A DNA stretch of 64,000 nucleotides from positions 17,972 through 81,971 of the forward strand of contig WLPU01000007.1 in the NCBI GenBank assembly GCA_009698615.1. The letters are read 5' to 3'. The DNA is from Actinomycetota bacterium (GTDB lineage: Bacteria > Actinomycetota > Actinomycetes > Nanopelagicales > Nanopelagicaceae). A program made the position numbers and the translations under genes. Within the stretch, counting starts at the first letter, position 1, and every line of letters starts with the position of its first letter. Positions 20,230 through 30,133 of this stretch are shown piece by piece. The notes below the pieces were generated by a model. The model saw nothing but the letters and a program-made list of their open reading frames with translations. It ran no database searches and was not told the DNA's origin.

Positions 20230-21165
20230 TTACGCTGAAATCACCGTGGCACCTGAGGCGGCAATTTCGAGGGGTTGCAGTTGGAAATGCTCCCCTGCGG
20301 CTTTACCCAATTCTGCAACATCAGTCGTGGATAGCCCTGCATGTAATACCAATACCGTCGGTCCGGCCCCAGATATAAATGCGGCAACACCCGCGCTACG
20401 CAACTTAGTTACTAATGAAAATGATTTAGGCATAACTTCTTGGCGATACTTTTGATGTAAGAAATCTTCAGTGGCAGTAAAAAGCAAGTCTGGGCGATGA
20501 GATAAAGCTTGAGACAGGAGCGCAGTTCGCGTTGAATTCGCTACAGCATCGCCGTGACTGATCGCCTCTGGTAATAACTTACGAGCCTTTGATGTTGGAA
20601 CAGAATTATTTGGCACAAATGCCAGCGCGGTGATTCGCGGGTCAACTGTTATGCCGACAGCGCGGGCAACGGGATGACCATGTTGATCTTCTGTCCATGC
20701 GATGGTGGCGCCACCATAAAGTGCCGCAGCCACGTTATCTGGGTGGCCTTCCATCTTGGTTGCAATATTGAGGAGTTCATCATCAATCATTCGTTCATTT
20801 CCAGAAAGCACTAAAGCGCGAGCAAGAACTAAGCCGCCCACAATGGCACTTGCCGATGATCCCAATCCGCGTCCATGAGGAATGACGTTGAGCGCGCGCA
20901 CCGATAATCCTCGTGGCTTGCCTCCCATGAAATCAAAACCTTGGTACATGGCTTTCACCATTAAATTCTTTTCATCGCGACGAACAGTTTCTGAACCTTC
21001 GCCCGTCACATCAAGATCAAGACCTGCTTCATCCGTTATTTGTGCGATGAATCGATCATGTAAACCAAGAGCTAAACCAAAACAATCAAAGCCTGGTCCA
21101 AGGTTTGCACTGCTGCCAGGTACCTGCACCTGAATAGGGTTCGCACGAAATGTTGGCTTTGCCAT
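20230..21165 (-). CDS. thrB: homoserine kinase
   Basis: Phosphorylates homoserine in threonine synthesis. GHMP-kinase family, 311 residues: N-terminal VPGSSANLGPGFDCFGLAL, the ATP loop GRGLGSSASAIVGG and a C-terminal GAGPTVLVL. I chose the ATG at 21165 (MAKPTFRAN), preceded by AGAGG in the tail of thrC; the open frame runs 16 codons further into thrC but that part is not conserved. It is the last gene of the argS-lysA-hom-thrC-thrB run. Confidence 0.95.
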   Translation of the reverse strand: MAKPTFRANPIQVQVPGSSANLGPGFDCFGLALGLHDRFIAQITDEAGLDLDVTGEGSETVRRDEKNLMVKAMYQGFDFMGGKPRGLSVRALNVIPHGRGLGSSASAIVGGLVLARALVLSGNERMIDDELLNIATKMEGHPDNVAAALYGGATIAWTEDQHGHPVARAVGITVDPRITALAFVPNNSVPTSKARKLLPEAISHGDAVANSTRTALLSQALSHRPDLLFTATEDFLHQKYRQEVMPKSFSLVTKLRSAGVAAFISGAGPTVLVLHAGLSTTDVAELGKAAGEHFQLQPLEIAASGATVISA

Positions 21166-21175
21166 ATCAGGCCTC

Positions 21176-22240
21176 TTAACCCAATCCCAGTGCCTGCGCA
21201 GCAACTGATGCAACAGGAGGAATTACAACCGGATCAGCTGATCCCTCGAGTGCCCACGCTACATCTTTAAGGCCATGTCCAGTTACGGTAATAACAATTC
21301 TTTTCCCGTGCGGCAATTTTCCTTGGGCATCATGCTTTATTAATCCAGCAAGACCTGCAGCGCTCGATGGCTCAACAAACACGCCTTCCTTGCCTGCGAC
21401 AAGACGATACGCACTCAAAATTTCTTTATCAGTTACTGAATCGATCAAGCCACCGGATTCATCTCGTGCCGCAATCGCTTGCTTCCACGATGCAGGGTTA
21501 CCAATGCGAATTGCAGTTGCAATTGTTTCTGGATGGGAAACAATTTCACCACGGACAATTGGGGCAGAACCTTCGGCTTGAAACCCCCACATCTGTGGAT
21601 TCTGCTTCGAGATTCCATCGGCGCGGTATTCGGTGTAGCCCTTCCAATACGCAGTAATGTTTCCAGCATTTCCAACAGGCAATGCATGAATATCTGGAGC
21701 ATCTCCAAGGAAGTCAACAATTTCAAACGCTGCAGTTTTTTGTCCTTCGATGCGGAATGGGTTGACTGAGTTCACGAGTGCGACTGGGTAACTTTCAGAT
21801 AGCTCGCGAGCAAGGTTGAGGCAGTCATCGAAATTTCCATCTACTTGCAACAAAGTGGAACCATGAATAATTGCTTGAGCTAATTTGCCCATTGCGATCT
21901 TGCCCTGTGGCACCAACACGGCAGGAATCATTCCGGCCTTTGAAGCATATGCCGCAGCACTTGCACTTGTGTTTCCGGTTGATGCGCAAATAACGGCTTT
22001 TGCACCATCTTCTGCGGCTTTAGAAATAGCCATAGTCATTCCGCGATCTTTAAAAGATCCAGTCGGATTGGCGCCTTCAAATTTTAACCAGACATCATTG
22101 TTGAGTAACTTCGATAAATGTTGAGCATGGATCAGGGGTGTTCCGCCCTCGCACAAAGTAATGACTGGCGTTTTTGCACTGACAGGCAAGCGGTCGCGGT
22201 ATTCCTCAATTACTCCGCGCCATTGATGTGCTCCGGTCAT
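21176..22240 (-). CDS. thrC: threonine synthase
   Basis: PLP enzyme that makes threonine from O-phosphohomoserine; 354 residues. The PLP lysine lies in [15 protein letters not shown] (around residue 60), followed by [14 protein letters not shown] and a C-terminal TGHGLKD, all typical of the short threonine synthase class. It overlaps hom by 4 bp, so the two are translationally coupled. Confidence 0.96.
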   Translation of the reverse strand: MTGAHQWRGVIEEYRDRLPVSAKTPVITLCEGGTPLIHAQHLSKLLNNDVWLKFEGANPTGSFKDRGMTMAISKAAEDGAKAVICASTGNTSASAAAYASKAGMIPAVLVPQGKIAMGKLAQAIIHGSTLLQVDGNFDDCLNLARELSESYPVALVNSVNPFRIEGQKTAAFEIVDFLGDAPDIHALPVGNAGNITAYWKGYTEYRADGISKQNPQMWGFQAEGSAPIVRGEIVSHPETIATAIRIGNPASWKQAIAARDESGGLIDSVTDKEILSAYRLVAGKEGVFVEPSSAAGLAGLIKHDAQGKLPHGKRIVITVTGHGLKDVAWALEGSADPVVIPPVASVAAQALGLG

Positions 22241-23538
22241 GACTGAACCGAGCCTTCCACGCGAATAACGCTTTCAACACTGCGCACCATCTCCATTTGC
22301 GAAAGCCGTTTTACTGTTGCAGCTAAAGATTGTTCGGTTGCGTTGTGAGTGACAACAATTAACTCAGCATCCGCGCCGCGACCAGTCTGGCGCACAGTTT
22401 GAATCGAGACATTTTCGCTAGCAAATCCTTGAGCAATCGCAGCCAGAACACCTGACTTATCTGCAACATTGAGTCGGATCAAATACTGAGTCTTTGTTTG
22501 TCCGATAGGAACAATTGCGCGATCTGCATAATCACTCTCGCGTGGACCCAGTGCGCCACCTGTGCGATGGCGAGCAACAGCAACAAGGTCTCCCAAAATT
22601 GCACTCGCTGTTGGTGCGCCGCCTGCGCCGCGACCATAAAACATTAATTCTCCAGCCGATTGTGCTTCGACAAAAACTGCGTTAAAGGCATCGCGCACTG
22701 CAGCCAATGGATGGGTACGAGAGATAAGTGCAGGGTGAACTCGCACCGAAATCTTGTCATCCTGAGTGAGTTCAGCAATAGCAAGCAACTTGATGACATG
22801 GTTCATAGACTTTGCTACGGCCACATCTGTAGCGGTGATGGCACTGATGCCTTCGCGATGTACATCGGCCGCAGTGACGCGGGTATGGAATGCCAGCCCT
22901 GCCAAAATTGCAGCCTTCGCGGCAGCATCAAACCCCTCAATATCTGCGGTGGGATCGGCTTCGGCATATCCCAACGCTTGAGCCTCTGCCAATACATCGT
23001 CGAATGCACGGCCTTCTTCATCCATTTTTGTCAAAATATAATTAGTCGTTCCGTTAACAATTCCCATGATTCTCTTCACGTGATCGCCAACAAGAGATTC
23101 GCGCAGAGGACGTAAGATTGGAATAGCGCCAGCAACGGCTGCTTCATAGTAAAGATCAACCCCTGCTTTATCTGCCGCGCTATATAAATCTGCTCCGTGG
23201 GTAGCCAACAGGGCCTTGTTTGCCGTTACAACAGATTTTCCATGAGCAAAGGCAGAAAGAATAAGTTCGCGAGCAGGATCGATCCCGCCCATTACTTCAA
23301 TAACAATGTCGATCTCCGGGTCAGTGACGACAGATTGCGAATCTGAAGTGAGAAGAGATGCATCTACCCCCTCGCGTTTGGCTTTGAGATCGCGAACTGC
23401 AATTTTCGCCAGGACTAACTGCGCACCAGAACGAGTTGAAAGTTCGCGAGCATCACCTTTCAAAAGGCGAGCTACTTCTGCGCCCACAATTCCGCAGCCG
23501 AGCATGCCGACTTTGAGGACTGGAAGTGAGGAATTCAT
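22237..23538 (-). CDS. hom: homoserine dehydrogenase with ACT domain
   Basis: Reduces aspartate semialdehyde to homoserine. 433 residues: an NAD(P)-binding Rossmann domain ([17 protein letters not shown]), catalytic domain with [12 protein letters not shown] and [10 protein letters not shown], then a C-terminal ACT regulatory domain (about residues 355-430, starting [17 protein letters not shown]), which usually gives feedback inhibition by threonine. It lies between lysA and thrC, at the branch point of the aspartate pathway. Confidence 0.96.
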   Translation of the reverse strand: MNSSLPVLKVGMLGCGIVGAEVARLLKGDARELSTRSGAQLVLAKIAVRDLKAKREGVDASLLTSDSQSVVTDPEIDIVIEVMGGIDPARELILSAFAHGKSVVTANKALLATHGADLYSAADKAGVDLYYEAAVAGAIPILRPLRESLVGDHVKRIMGIVNGTTNYILTKMDEEGRAFDDVLAEAQALGYAEADPTADIEGFDAAAKAAILAGLAFHTRVTAADVHREGISAITATDVAVAKSMNHVIKLLAIAELTQDDKISVRVHPALISRTHPLAAVRDAFNAVFVEAQSAGELMFYGRGAGGAPTASAILGDLVAVARHRTGGALGPRESDYADRAIVPIGQTKTQYLIRLNVADKSGVLAAIAQGFASENVSIQTVRQTGRGADAELIVVTHNATEQSLAATVKRLSQMEMVRSVESVIRVEGSVQS

Positions 23539-23550
23539 GTGCTTACTCTT

Positions 23551-24870
23551 TCACACATCGAGGCCGAGAAGATCGGCCTCACTCTCGCGACGCAAAATTA
23601 CGCGGGCCTTACCATCTATTACAGCCACTACTGGTGGGCGGGCAACGTGGTTGTAGTTACTAGCCATGCTTCGACCATAGGCGCCAGTTGCTGGAACAGC
23701 CAATAAATCGCCAGGAGAGATATCTCCTGGCAAATCAATATTGCGAATGACTATATCTCCGGTTTCGCAATGCTTTCCTACAACGCGAGAGGATCTGCTC
23801 TCTGAAGTTGATGTGCGATTAGCGATGACTGCGATGTATTCGGCTCCATATAAAGAGGTGCGAATGTTGTCGCTCATCCCTCCGTCGACAGATACATAGT
23901 TGCGAGTAGCGCCTGATTCGAGGACGACGTTCTTAGTAGTTCCCACTTCATACAAAGTAAACATGGCTGGTCCAACAATTGCCCGACCTGGTTCTATTGA
24001 AATCTTCGGTACACCTAAATTGTATTTCTTACACGCAGCATGTACTGCCACGGCAAGAGCGCCTATTGCGACACTAGGCGATAATGGTTCATCAGTGGGA
24101 AGGTATGAGATTCCATATCCGCCACCGAGGTCCAACTCTGGAAGTTCTGCCCCGAATTCATCACGGTACTGGCCAAGTAAGGCGATGAGTCGATCGGCTG
24201 CAACTTCAAATGCGTCCATCGATAAAATTTGAGAGCCGATATGGCCATGAAAACCGCGTAGTTCAATTTCGGAGTGTTTGCGCACGGCCAATACTGCTTC
24301 CCAAGCAGCACCGCTTGCAATCGAGAAACCAAATTTCACATCTTCATGGGCGGTCGCAATCGATTCGTGAGTATGCGCCTCTATCCCTGGCGTTAAGCGC
24401 AATAAAACTGCTTGTACCTTGCCCGCCTTCTTTGCTGCAGCAGCGATGCGTTCAATCTCAAACAAAGAATCGACAACAATTGTTGCCACTCCAATTTCTA
24501 CTGCCCGAGTAATTTCTGCAACTGATTTATTGTTTCCATGAACTTGAATCTTTGAGGGCGGGAATTTTGCGGCAAGAGCGACAGCAAGCTCTCCGCCTGT
24601 GCACACATCCAATCCAATTCCAGCTTGTTCAACCCAACGCGCAACTTCAACGCAAATAAATGCTTTGCCTGCGTAATAGACAGTTCCTGCATCTTTACCG
24701 AATGAATCATTGAGTGCCCTGGACCACGCTGCCGCGCGATCGCGAAAATCCTTTTCGTCCAAAAAGAATGTCGGTGTCCCGAATTCAGCGGCTAATTGTT
24801 GAGCCGGAATGCCGCATAAGGCCAGTTGGCCATCTTTAAAGTTGGCATTCGCAGACCAGACATTTGCCAT
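23551..24870 (-). CDS. lysA: diaminopimelate decarboxylase
   Basis: Last step of lysine synthesis: PLP-dependent removal of CO2 from meso-diaminopimelate. 439 residues in the alanine-racemase barrel fold. The PLP lysine is in VYYAGKAFIC, the glycine loop is DLGGGYGISYLP, and SIEPGRAIVG and the C-terminal CETGDIV (active-site Cys) are present. It starts 5 bp after argS and runs into hom after 12 bp, the order seen in many actinobacteria. Confidence 0.96.
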   Translation of the reverse strand: MANVWSANANFKDGQLALCGIPAQQLAAEFGTPTFFLDEKDFRDRAAAWSRALNDSFGKDAGTVYYAGKAFICVEVARWVEQAGIGLDVCTGGELAVALAAKFPPSKIQVHGNNKSVAEITRAVEIGVATIVVDSLFEIERIAAAAKKAGKVQAVLLRLTPGIEAHTHESIATAHEDVKFGFSIASGAAWEAVLAVRKHSEIELRGFHGHIGSQILSMDAFEVAADRLIALLGQYRDEFGAELPELDLGGGYGISYLPTDEPLSPSVAIGALAVAVHAACKKYNLGVPKISIEPGRAIVGPAMFTLYEVGTTKNVVLESGATRNYVSVDGGMSDNIRTSLYGAEYIAVIANRTSTSESRSSRVVGKHCETGDIVIRNIDLPGDISPGDLLAVPATGAYGRSMASNYNHVARPPVVAVIDGKARVILRRESEADLLGLDV

Positions 24871-24875
24871 CGCAA

Positions 24876-26540
24876 TTACATCCTCTCTGGCGCGCTGACG
24901 CCAAGAAGTTGAAGTCCGTTTCCTAGGACTAGTTTAGTTGCCGCACACAAATTGGCGCGGGCTGAATGTGTTGAGGTAATCGCTTCATCTCCTAAAGGTA
25001 GAACTCTGCAGTCGGCGTAGAACCCGTGATAAACCCCAGCAAGTTCTTCTAGATACCTAGCAACTCGATGTGGCTCGCGCATCTCTGCCGCACTTGCCAA
25101 GACGCGTGGGTATTCAGCAAGTGCACCAAGTAATTCGTTTTCACGATCATGTGCCAATAGCGCTGGATCGAAATCACTCAACGCATGTGGGACTTTGAGA
25201 TCATCAGCATTTCGTAATACCCCTGCAATGCGCGCGTGGGCATACTGCACGTAATAGACAGGATTGTCATTGGTTTTCTTCTTGAGGACATCTACATCTA
25301 AGACCATAGGTGTTTCGACTGGATAGCGAATTAATGTGTAGCGAGCAGCATCTACTCCAACTTTTTCTACCAGATCTGCAAGAGTGATGATTGTGCCCGC
25401 CCGCTTAGAGAGTTTGACCTCTTGACCGCCTTCCATAATCTTCACAAGCTGACCGATCAACACATCAATGTTGTATGCGGCATCATCACCTGCACAGGAT
25501 GCAATTGCTTTGAGGCGATGTACATATCCATGGTGATCAGCACCAAGCATGTAGATACAAATGTCAGATCCACGTTCGCGCTTGTTGATGTAATAGGCCG
25601 TATCGGAAGCAAAGTAAGTCAACTCGCCACCGCTTTTTACCAGGACGCGATCTTTGTCATCTCCAAAATCAGTGGTGCGAAGCCAGATAGCACCTTCTAG
25701 TTCAAAGACGTGACCTTGCGAGCGCAATTTATTTAATCCATGTTCTACGGCGCCACTGCTATGGAGGCTGCGTTCTGAAAACCACATATCAAAGTGTGTA
25801 CCGAAGGTATCTAATACTCGTTGCTGATCTTTGAGTTGCAACTGATACGCACTCTCACGAAATGCCATGAGCTGCTCATCGCCAGATAATTTCAAAATAC
25901 TTGGATCTGCCTTTACGACCTCTGCTGCCAAATCGGCAATGTAGGCACCCTGATAGCCATCTTCAGGAATTGCTTGACCGGTCGCCGCAGCCCTCACCGA
26001 TGCACCAAAAAGATCCATTTGATTTCCGCGATCGTTTATATAAAATTCGCGAGTGACCGTGGCCCCTGCCGCCGCCAAAACGCTTCCTAATGCATCTCCT
26101 ACCGCAGCCCAACGTGTGTGACCTAAATGCAATGGTCCTGTTGGATTTGCGCTGATAAATTCCAAGTTGATTCCAATGCCGGCTAATGTTTTTCCGTGGC
26201 CAAAGTTTTTGCCTTGAGTTAAAATCTGACGAACAACTTCTCCCTGGCTCGCACGCTCTAACGTGATGTTGATAAATCCGGGTCCAGCAATTTCAACGGA
26301 TGCAACCTCCGATAGGGCTTCAAGATCTCGCTTCAATAATTGAGCAACATCTCGTGGATTGCGCCCAGCGCTCTTAGCAACTTGCAGAGCGATCGATGAG
26401 GCGTAATCCCCATGGTCACGATTCTTTGGTCGCTCTAAAGGAATGGTCTGCGGGATTTCGCAGGTCAACTCTCCACGATCCACGCATGCCTTGAGAGCAG
26501 CCGTGATGTGAGTGGCTATGAGATCGCTATGAGAGGACAC
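24876..26540 (-). CDS. argS: arginyl-tRNA synthetase
   Basis: Class I synthetase charging tRNA-Arg; about 554 residues. The HIGH motif appears as NPTGPLHLGHTRWAAVGDALG and the KMSKS-type loop as VKLSKRAGT; the C-terminal DALR anticodon domain ends in LGVSAPERM. The open frame continues about 58 codons upstream, but its first part is the complement of a tRNA-Leu gene, so it cannot be the real N-terminus. I chose the GTG at 26540 (MSSHSDLIATHITAALKA), which gives a normal length; no strong ribosome-binding site is visible. It heads the lysA-hom-thrC-thrB run. Confidence 0.93.
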   Translation of the reverse strand: MSSHSDLIATHITAALKACVDRGELTCEIPQTIPLERPKNRDHGDYASSIALQVAKSAGRNPRDVAQLLKRDLEALSEVASVEIAGPGFINITLERASQGEVVRQILTQGKNFGHGKTLAGIGINLEFISANPTGPLHLGHTRWAAVGDALGSVLAAAGATVTREFYINDRGNQMDLFGASVRAAATGQAIPEDGYQGAYIADLAAEVVKADPSILKLSGDEQLMAFRESAYQLQLKDQQRVLDTFGTHFDMWFSERSLHSSGAVEHGLNKLRSQGHVFELEGAIWLRTTDFGDDKDRVLVKSGGELTYFASDTAYYINKRERGSDICIYMLGADHHGYVHRLKAIASCAGDDAAYNIDVLIGQLVKIMEGGQEVKLSKRAGTIITLADLVEKVGVDAARYTLIRYPVETPMVLDVDVLKKKTNDNPVYYVQYAHARIAGVLRNADDLKVPHALSDFDPALLAHDRENELLGALAEYPRVLASAAEMREPHRVARYLEELAGVYHGFYADCRVLPLGDEAITSTHSARANLCAATKLVLGNGLQLLGVSAPERM

Positions 26541-26632
26541 CTGAGCAAGGCTACCGTTTGGCCCACGTCCCTTGCGTAAAAACGCATTCGTCCAATTGCG
26601 GTACTTACCTCTAGCCTTCTCCTGTTGCTCTC

Positions 26633-26713
26633 GCGGGAGTGGTGAAATGGCAGACACGCAGGTCTTAGGAACCTGTGTCTTCGGACGTGCGGGTTCAAGT
26701 CCCGCCTCCCGCA
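26633..26713 (+). tRNA. tRNA-Leu (anticodon TAG)
   Basis: The sequence folds as a tRNA: acceptor GCGGGAG paired with CTCCCGC, anticodon stem CAGGT/ACCTG with loop CTTAGGA giving anticodon TAG (reads CUA and, by wobble, other CUN codons), a variable arm TGTCTTCGGACGT typical of a class II tRNA, and T arm GCGGG-TTCAAGT-CCCGC. Discriminator is A; CCA is not encoded. It lies on the strand opposite to argS and the deacetylase gene, between them. Confidence 0.95.
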
Positions 26714-26790
26714 CTTGGATGTGCCCCTGGCAGGATGCCTATTAAAGCAAAATCACTGTAACGGCCAATAAAGCATTATTTACGGTAGAT

Positions 26791-27600
26791 CTAGCTCTTC
26801 TGATTTCTCATAAATGAAAAAGAGTCTGTCTCATCAATATAGTGAAATTTCTCTGCGTACTCCACGCCATACATGGGGTCTGCTTTTTGTAAAAATTCAC
26901 TTTCTACAAATTCGTCTTGAGTAATTTTTGCATCTGGATGTAAGTCTTTGTACGTGCGATACATGTTATCCATGGGAGTGACATGCAACTTCATGCACTC
27001 GAGTTTCTTATCGATCACCGGCGTGATGTCTACTACCCGATTCACTAACTGCGGGCCCCGTGCCACGAGATATTTGCGAGTGACAAATTTTGGCATCAAG
27101 CCCATATCTTTGAGTTCTGGCAAATCCAATTGCCGACCCGCAGTCCACGAAGCGGTCTCTACAGCATGGGCGGTGATGTAGTGGTCAGGGTTTTCTTCGT
27201 AGTGTCCCCAAGGGTCAAAAGTAATGACAGTATCAACCTTGAGAAATCTAAAAAGCATAATCAGACGATGGCGAATCTCAGTTAATTGCGAGTGCTCGAG
27301 ATAATGGTTTTTGTAGTCGAGGCTATACAGCTTTTCAAGCTTGAGATAATCGACAACATCCTCGGTTTCTTTTGCAATGCGATAGACCGTTTCTGCAAAA
27401 GAGAGATCATACGAATCCATCTCATCATTCGTTGTCTTGATGAAATATCCCTTGTAGCCCTCGGAGATCAGCTTCATCGCCGTCCCACCAGCAAAAATTG
27501 CTAGGTCGTCGGAGTGGGCAAAGACTGCGGCAAACACGCGACCTTCGCTAGGCCGGGTGGTTCCCCATTTCTCAACTACAAAATCTGGATCGTTTGGCAC
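26791..27600 (-). CDS. PIG-L/LmbE-family deacetylase
   Basis: A probable zinc-dependent N-deacetylase of 269 residues. The signature near residue 28 reads AHSDDLAIFAGG (AHPDDE in most members), keeping the His and the two Asp that bind zinc and act as base; a second metal/His region reads DHYITAHAVETASW. Family members remove acetyl groups from GlcNAc-like sugars in GPI, mycothiol, bacillithiol or lincosamide routes; others act on chitin-derived sugars. It starts with GTG preceded by GGCGGAG. It is divergent from a polar-amino-acid ABC transporter and a SelA-like PLP enzyme, so a catabolic role on an imported N-acyl compound is plausible but not shown. Confidence 0.85.
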   Translation of the reverse strand: MPNDPDFVVEKWGTTRPSEGRVFAAVFAHSDDLAIFAGGTAMKLISEGYKGYFIKTTNDEMDSYDLSFAETVYRIAKETEDVVDYLKLEKLYSLDYKNHYLEHSQLTEIRHRLIMLFRFLKVDTVITFDPWGHYEENPDHYITAHAVETASWTAGRQLDLPELKDMGLMPKFVTRKYLVARGPQLVNRVVDITPVIDKKLECMKLHVTPMDNMYRTYKDLHPDAKITQDEFVESEFLQKADPMYGVEYAEKFHYIDETDSFSFMRNQKS

Positions 27601-27903
27601 ACAGTCTCCGCCTCTGTAGGGAATGACTTTTTACGGTACCTCTTACTTAAGGCCTTGTCTAGATAAGTTGCTGCCTACCGGCCACTTACACACGACTCCG
27701 AATACCTCCTCCCTATGCGGAAAATGTCCTTCGTTGGGGTCAAAGATTAAATTTATAGGGGTTGGGGGCCAAATAACTTTGGAGTGAGGGTGCCAGTGTG
27801 AGTTGCCCAAACGTTATCTAAATGTTCTTGACTTCTGGCGGGCGTGCAAGAAGGCTATTGGCGCGGCGCAGACTGCGTTGTATGACCAAAAGGAGTGTAG
27901 TAA
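27601..27903. promoter_or_regulatory. divergent intergenic region between deacetylase and ABC transporter genes
   Basis: This 303-bp gap holds no gene I can support. On the minus strand TAGACA (27656-27661) and TACCGT (27633-27638) are 17 bp apart and could serve the deacetylase. On the plus strand a TTGACT (27828-27833) lies 70 bp before the transporter start, without a convincing -10 box; AAAGGAG just before 27904 is the ribosome-binding site. The gap is long for this genome, so binding of a regulator is likely, but I see no clear palindrome and no known riboswitch. Confidence 0.4.
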
Positions 27904-28749
27904 ATGAAGAAACGTCATTTATATACGATGGCATTAGCGGTTGCGTCACTGCTTGCCACAACTATTACAAGCGTCTCGAGCGCCCATGCTGCTTCGGGAA
28001 CACTGCAGGACATTTTGTCTCGCGGAAAGCTCATTGTTGGTACCGGTAGCGGTAACCCACCATTCCACTTCCTAGACGCATCAGGAAAGCTTGTTGGTAT
28101 GGACATTGATATCGCTAAGTCCATCGCAAAGGGACTTTTCGGCGATGAGAACAAAATTGAATTCGTTCAACAAGCTTCTGACGCACGTATCCCAAACTTG
28201 GTAACCGATAAAATTGACATCACATGTCAATTTATGACTGTAACTGCACTTCGCGCTCAGCAAGTTGCATTCACAACTCCTTACTACCGTGAGGGTGTTG
28301 GCTTGCTACTTAAGAAGGGCGGAAAGTATAAGGATTACGCAGCGCTTCTAAAGGCTGGAAGCAAAGCAAAGATCTCAATTCTGCAGAACGTAACTGCTGC
28401 TGACTATGTTCATGCTGCACTTCCAAAGGCAACTGTTCTTCAGTTTGCTGAAACAGCTTTGATTTACGCAGCTGTTGATGCTGGCCGTGCAGATGCTGCT
28501 GCATCTGATCAGTCTGCAATTGCTTGGCTCGTAGCACAGAGTCCAAAGAAGTACGCAGATTCAGGTTACGGCTGGATGCCACAGAGTTATTCCTGTGCTG
28601 TCAAGCAAGGAGATCAGGTTTGGCTTAACTTCGTTAACCAGGTTCTCAATGAGGATATGAGTGGTGTTGATTTTGACGCCTACGCAGCTTCATTTAAGAA
28701 GTGGTTCGGCGTTACCCTTCAACCTCCACATATCGGCTTCCCTCGTTAG
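27904..28749 (+). CDS. ABC transporter substrate-binding protein, polar amino-acid type
   Basis: Extracytoplasmic binding protein of 281 residues. A signal peptide runs to about residue 30 (cut at AHA-ASG); no lipobox Cys is seen, so membrane anchoring is unclear. The mature part is the PF00497-like two-lobe fold: GKLIVGTGSGNPPFHF, a GMDIDIAKSIAKGLFG strand-helix, and the ITCQFMTVTALRAQQVAFTTPYY motif. The ribosome-binding site AAAGGAG is strong and codon use looks biased to common codons, in keeping with high expression. A hairpin follows before the permease gene. The ligand is probably a small zwitterion or acid; neighbours suggest an amino acid or amino-sugar acid. Confidence 0.93.
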   Translation: MKKRHLYTMALAVASLLATTITSVSSAHAASGTLQDILSRGKLIVGTGSGNPPFHFLDASGKLVGMDIDIAKSIAKGLFGDENKIEFVQQASDARIPNLVTDKIDITCQFMTVTALRAQQVAFTTPYYREGVGLLLKKGGKYKDYAALLKAGSKAKISILQNVTAADYVHAALPKATVLQFAETALIYAAVDAGRADAAASDQSAIAWLVAQSPKKYADSGYGWMPQSYSCAVKQGDQVWLNFVNQVLNEDMSGVDFDAYAASFKKWFGVTLQPPHIGFPR

Positions 28750-28752
28750 AGA

Positions 28753-28783
28753 TAGCCTTTAAGAAGTAAACAGAGAAAGGCTA
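28753..28783 (+). promoter_or_regulatory. intercistronic hairpin overlapping the permease ribosome-binding site
   Basis: TAGCCTTT (28753-28760) and AAAGGCTA (28776-28783) are perfect 8-bp inverted arms with a 15-nt loop. The right arm contains most of the AGAAAGG ribosome-binding site of the permease, which begins with TTG at 28789. The structure could protect the 3' end of the binding-protein message and lower permease translation. No U-tract follows, so it is not a standard terminator. Confidence 0.6.
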
Positions 28784-28788
28784 CGACT

Positions 28789-29451
28789 TTGGGTTATCAT
28801 TTAGATTACGCAGTTATTTGGCGTAGTTTGCATGATCTATTCTATGGATTGGGTCTAGATCTTTACATGGCGCTTTTTTCAGTCGCTATGGGAAGTCTGA
28901 TCGGCCTAGTCGTAGCCTTTGCTCTGGTTTCAAAGAGAAAGTTATTCCGGGTTGTATCCGGGGTTTATGTCACGGTTATTCGCAACATCCCGCTCATGAT
29001 AATTATTCTTTTCATCTACTTCGGATTACCAGATGCAGGATTTACTTTCGGAGAAATTCCTTCGTTCATCTTCGCTCTCACGATTTACGCAGGCGCCTAC
29101 CTTGCTGAAGTTTTCCGCGGTGGAATTCTTGCTATCCATAAAGGCATCGGGGAAGCTGGGATGGCCGTGGGCATGTCTGGTTTCCAGATTATTGTTTTTA
29201 TAAAGATTCCTATTTTGATTAGGTCCGTGATGCCAGCGCTCAGTAATAACTACATCTCGCTCTTTAAAGATGCATCAGTAGCCGCCGTCATCGCGGTTCC
29301 AGAATTAACATTTCAGACTCGCAAGATAAACCTTGAGACTTTCCGCACCATCGAAGCTTGGTCAACTGCCAGCGTCCTCTATGTAGCCTCGTGCTTTCTC
29401 ATTGCCTTTTTATTAAGGCAAGTTGAGCGCCGAGTAGCGATTCCGAAATAA
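28789..29451 (+). CDS. ABC transporter permease, polar amino-acid type (first)
   Basis: Inner-membrane permease of 220 residues with five or so helices, HisM/HisQ family. The EAA loop that docks the ATPase reads GEAGMAVGMSGFQIIVFIKIP (about residues 123-143). The start is TTG with AGAAAGG 8 bp upstream, partly inside an inverted repeat. It forms a heterodimer with the next permease by analogy with HisQM. Gene order binding protein, two permeases, ATPase is standard for this class. Confidence 0.92.
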   Translation: MGYHLDYAVIWRSLHDLFYGLGLDLYMALFSVAMGSLIGLVVAFALVSKRKLFRVVSGVYVTVIRNIPLMIIILFIYFGLPDAGFTFGEIPSFIFALTIYAGAYLAEVFRGGILAIHKGIGEAGMAVGMSGFQIIVFIKIPILIRSVMPALSNNYISLFKDASVAAVIAVPELTFQTRKINLETFRTIEAWSTASVLYVASCFLIAFLLRQVERRVAIPK

Positions 29452-29466
29452 GAAAGGAGAGATGAG

Positions 29467-30123
29467 ATGAGCACTGGCTTTTTCAATGAGTTCTGGATCA
29501 GCAAAATGATGATCTGGCGTGGTATCTATACCTGCCTTTTTGTCTCTTTCTCCGCAATCCTTATTGGAACTCTGCTGGGAATAGTTGTGGGACTTTTCCT
29601 CACATATGGAAACTTCTTCACTAAATTCCTCGCTCGCGCCTACACCGACATCATCCGCGGTATTCCTATTCTCGTTCTAATCCTTACTTTCTACTTTGTC
29701 TTATCGGTGATCCACATCAATCTCAGCGCCATGCAGGCTGGAATCACTTCGCTATCTATCTTTTGTTCTGCTCACGTTGCAGAGATGTTACGTGGCGGGC
29801 TCCAAAATGTGCCAAAGGGCCAGATTGAAGCGGCTAAGGCAGTCGGACTTGGATTCTTGCAGACATTCTTTTTTGTTTCGCTTCCACAGGCACTTCGCCA
29901 GATTCTCCCCACATGGACTAACACAGCAGTTGAGATTGTAAAAGGATCGACTTTGGTTTCCATGATCGGGGTTGTGGAAATCACCTTGGTAATGCAGCAG
30001 ATTATTGGACGTAACTTCTTAACGATGCAGTTCTACGCATTGGCTGGTTTGATTTATTTCCTCATCGGATTCTCAATTGAACGTACAGGTAAGTTTGTTG
30101 AAAAGAAGGTCGCCATTAAATGA
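29467..30123 (+). CDS. ABC transporter permease, polar amino-acid type (second)
   Basis: The second permease, 218 residues, five helices. Its EAA loop is [22 protein letters not shown] (around residues 118-140), and [14 protein letters not shown] is a typical family segment. The ribosome-binding site AGAAAGGAG is strong. It is 15 bp downstream of the first permease and 10 bp upstream of the ATPase gene. Confidence 0.92.
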   Translation: MSTGFFNEFWISKMMIWRGIYTCLFVSFSAILIGTLLGIVVGLFLTYGNFFTKFLARAYTDIIRGIPILVLILTFYFVLSVIHINLSAMQAGITSLSIFCSAHVAEMLRGGLQNVPKGQIEAAKAVGLGFLQTFFFVSLPQALRQILPTWTNTAVEIVKGSTLVSMIGVVEITLVMQQIIGRNFLTMQFYALAGLIYFLIGFSIERTGKFVEKKVAIK

Positions 30124-30133
30124 GGAGAATAAA

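Noticed and set aside
26541..26714. N-terminal extension of ArgS by 58 residues
   Set aside because: The extension is the reverse complement of a well-folded tRNA-Leu gene and its flank, so the open frame there is accidental.
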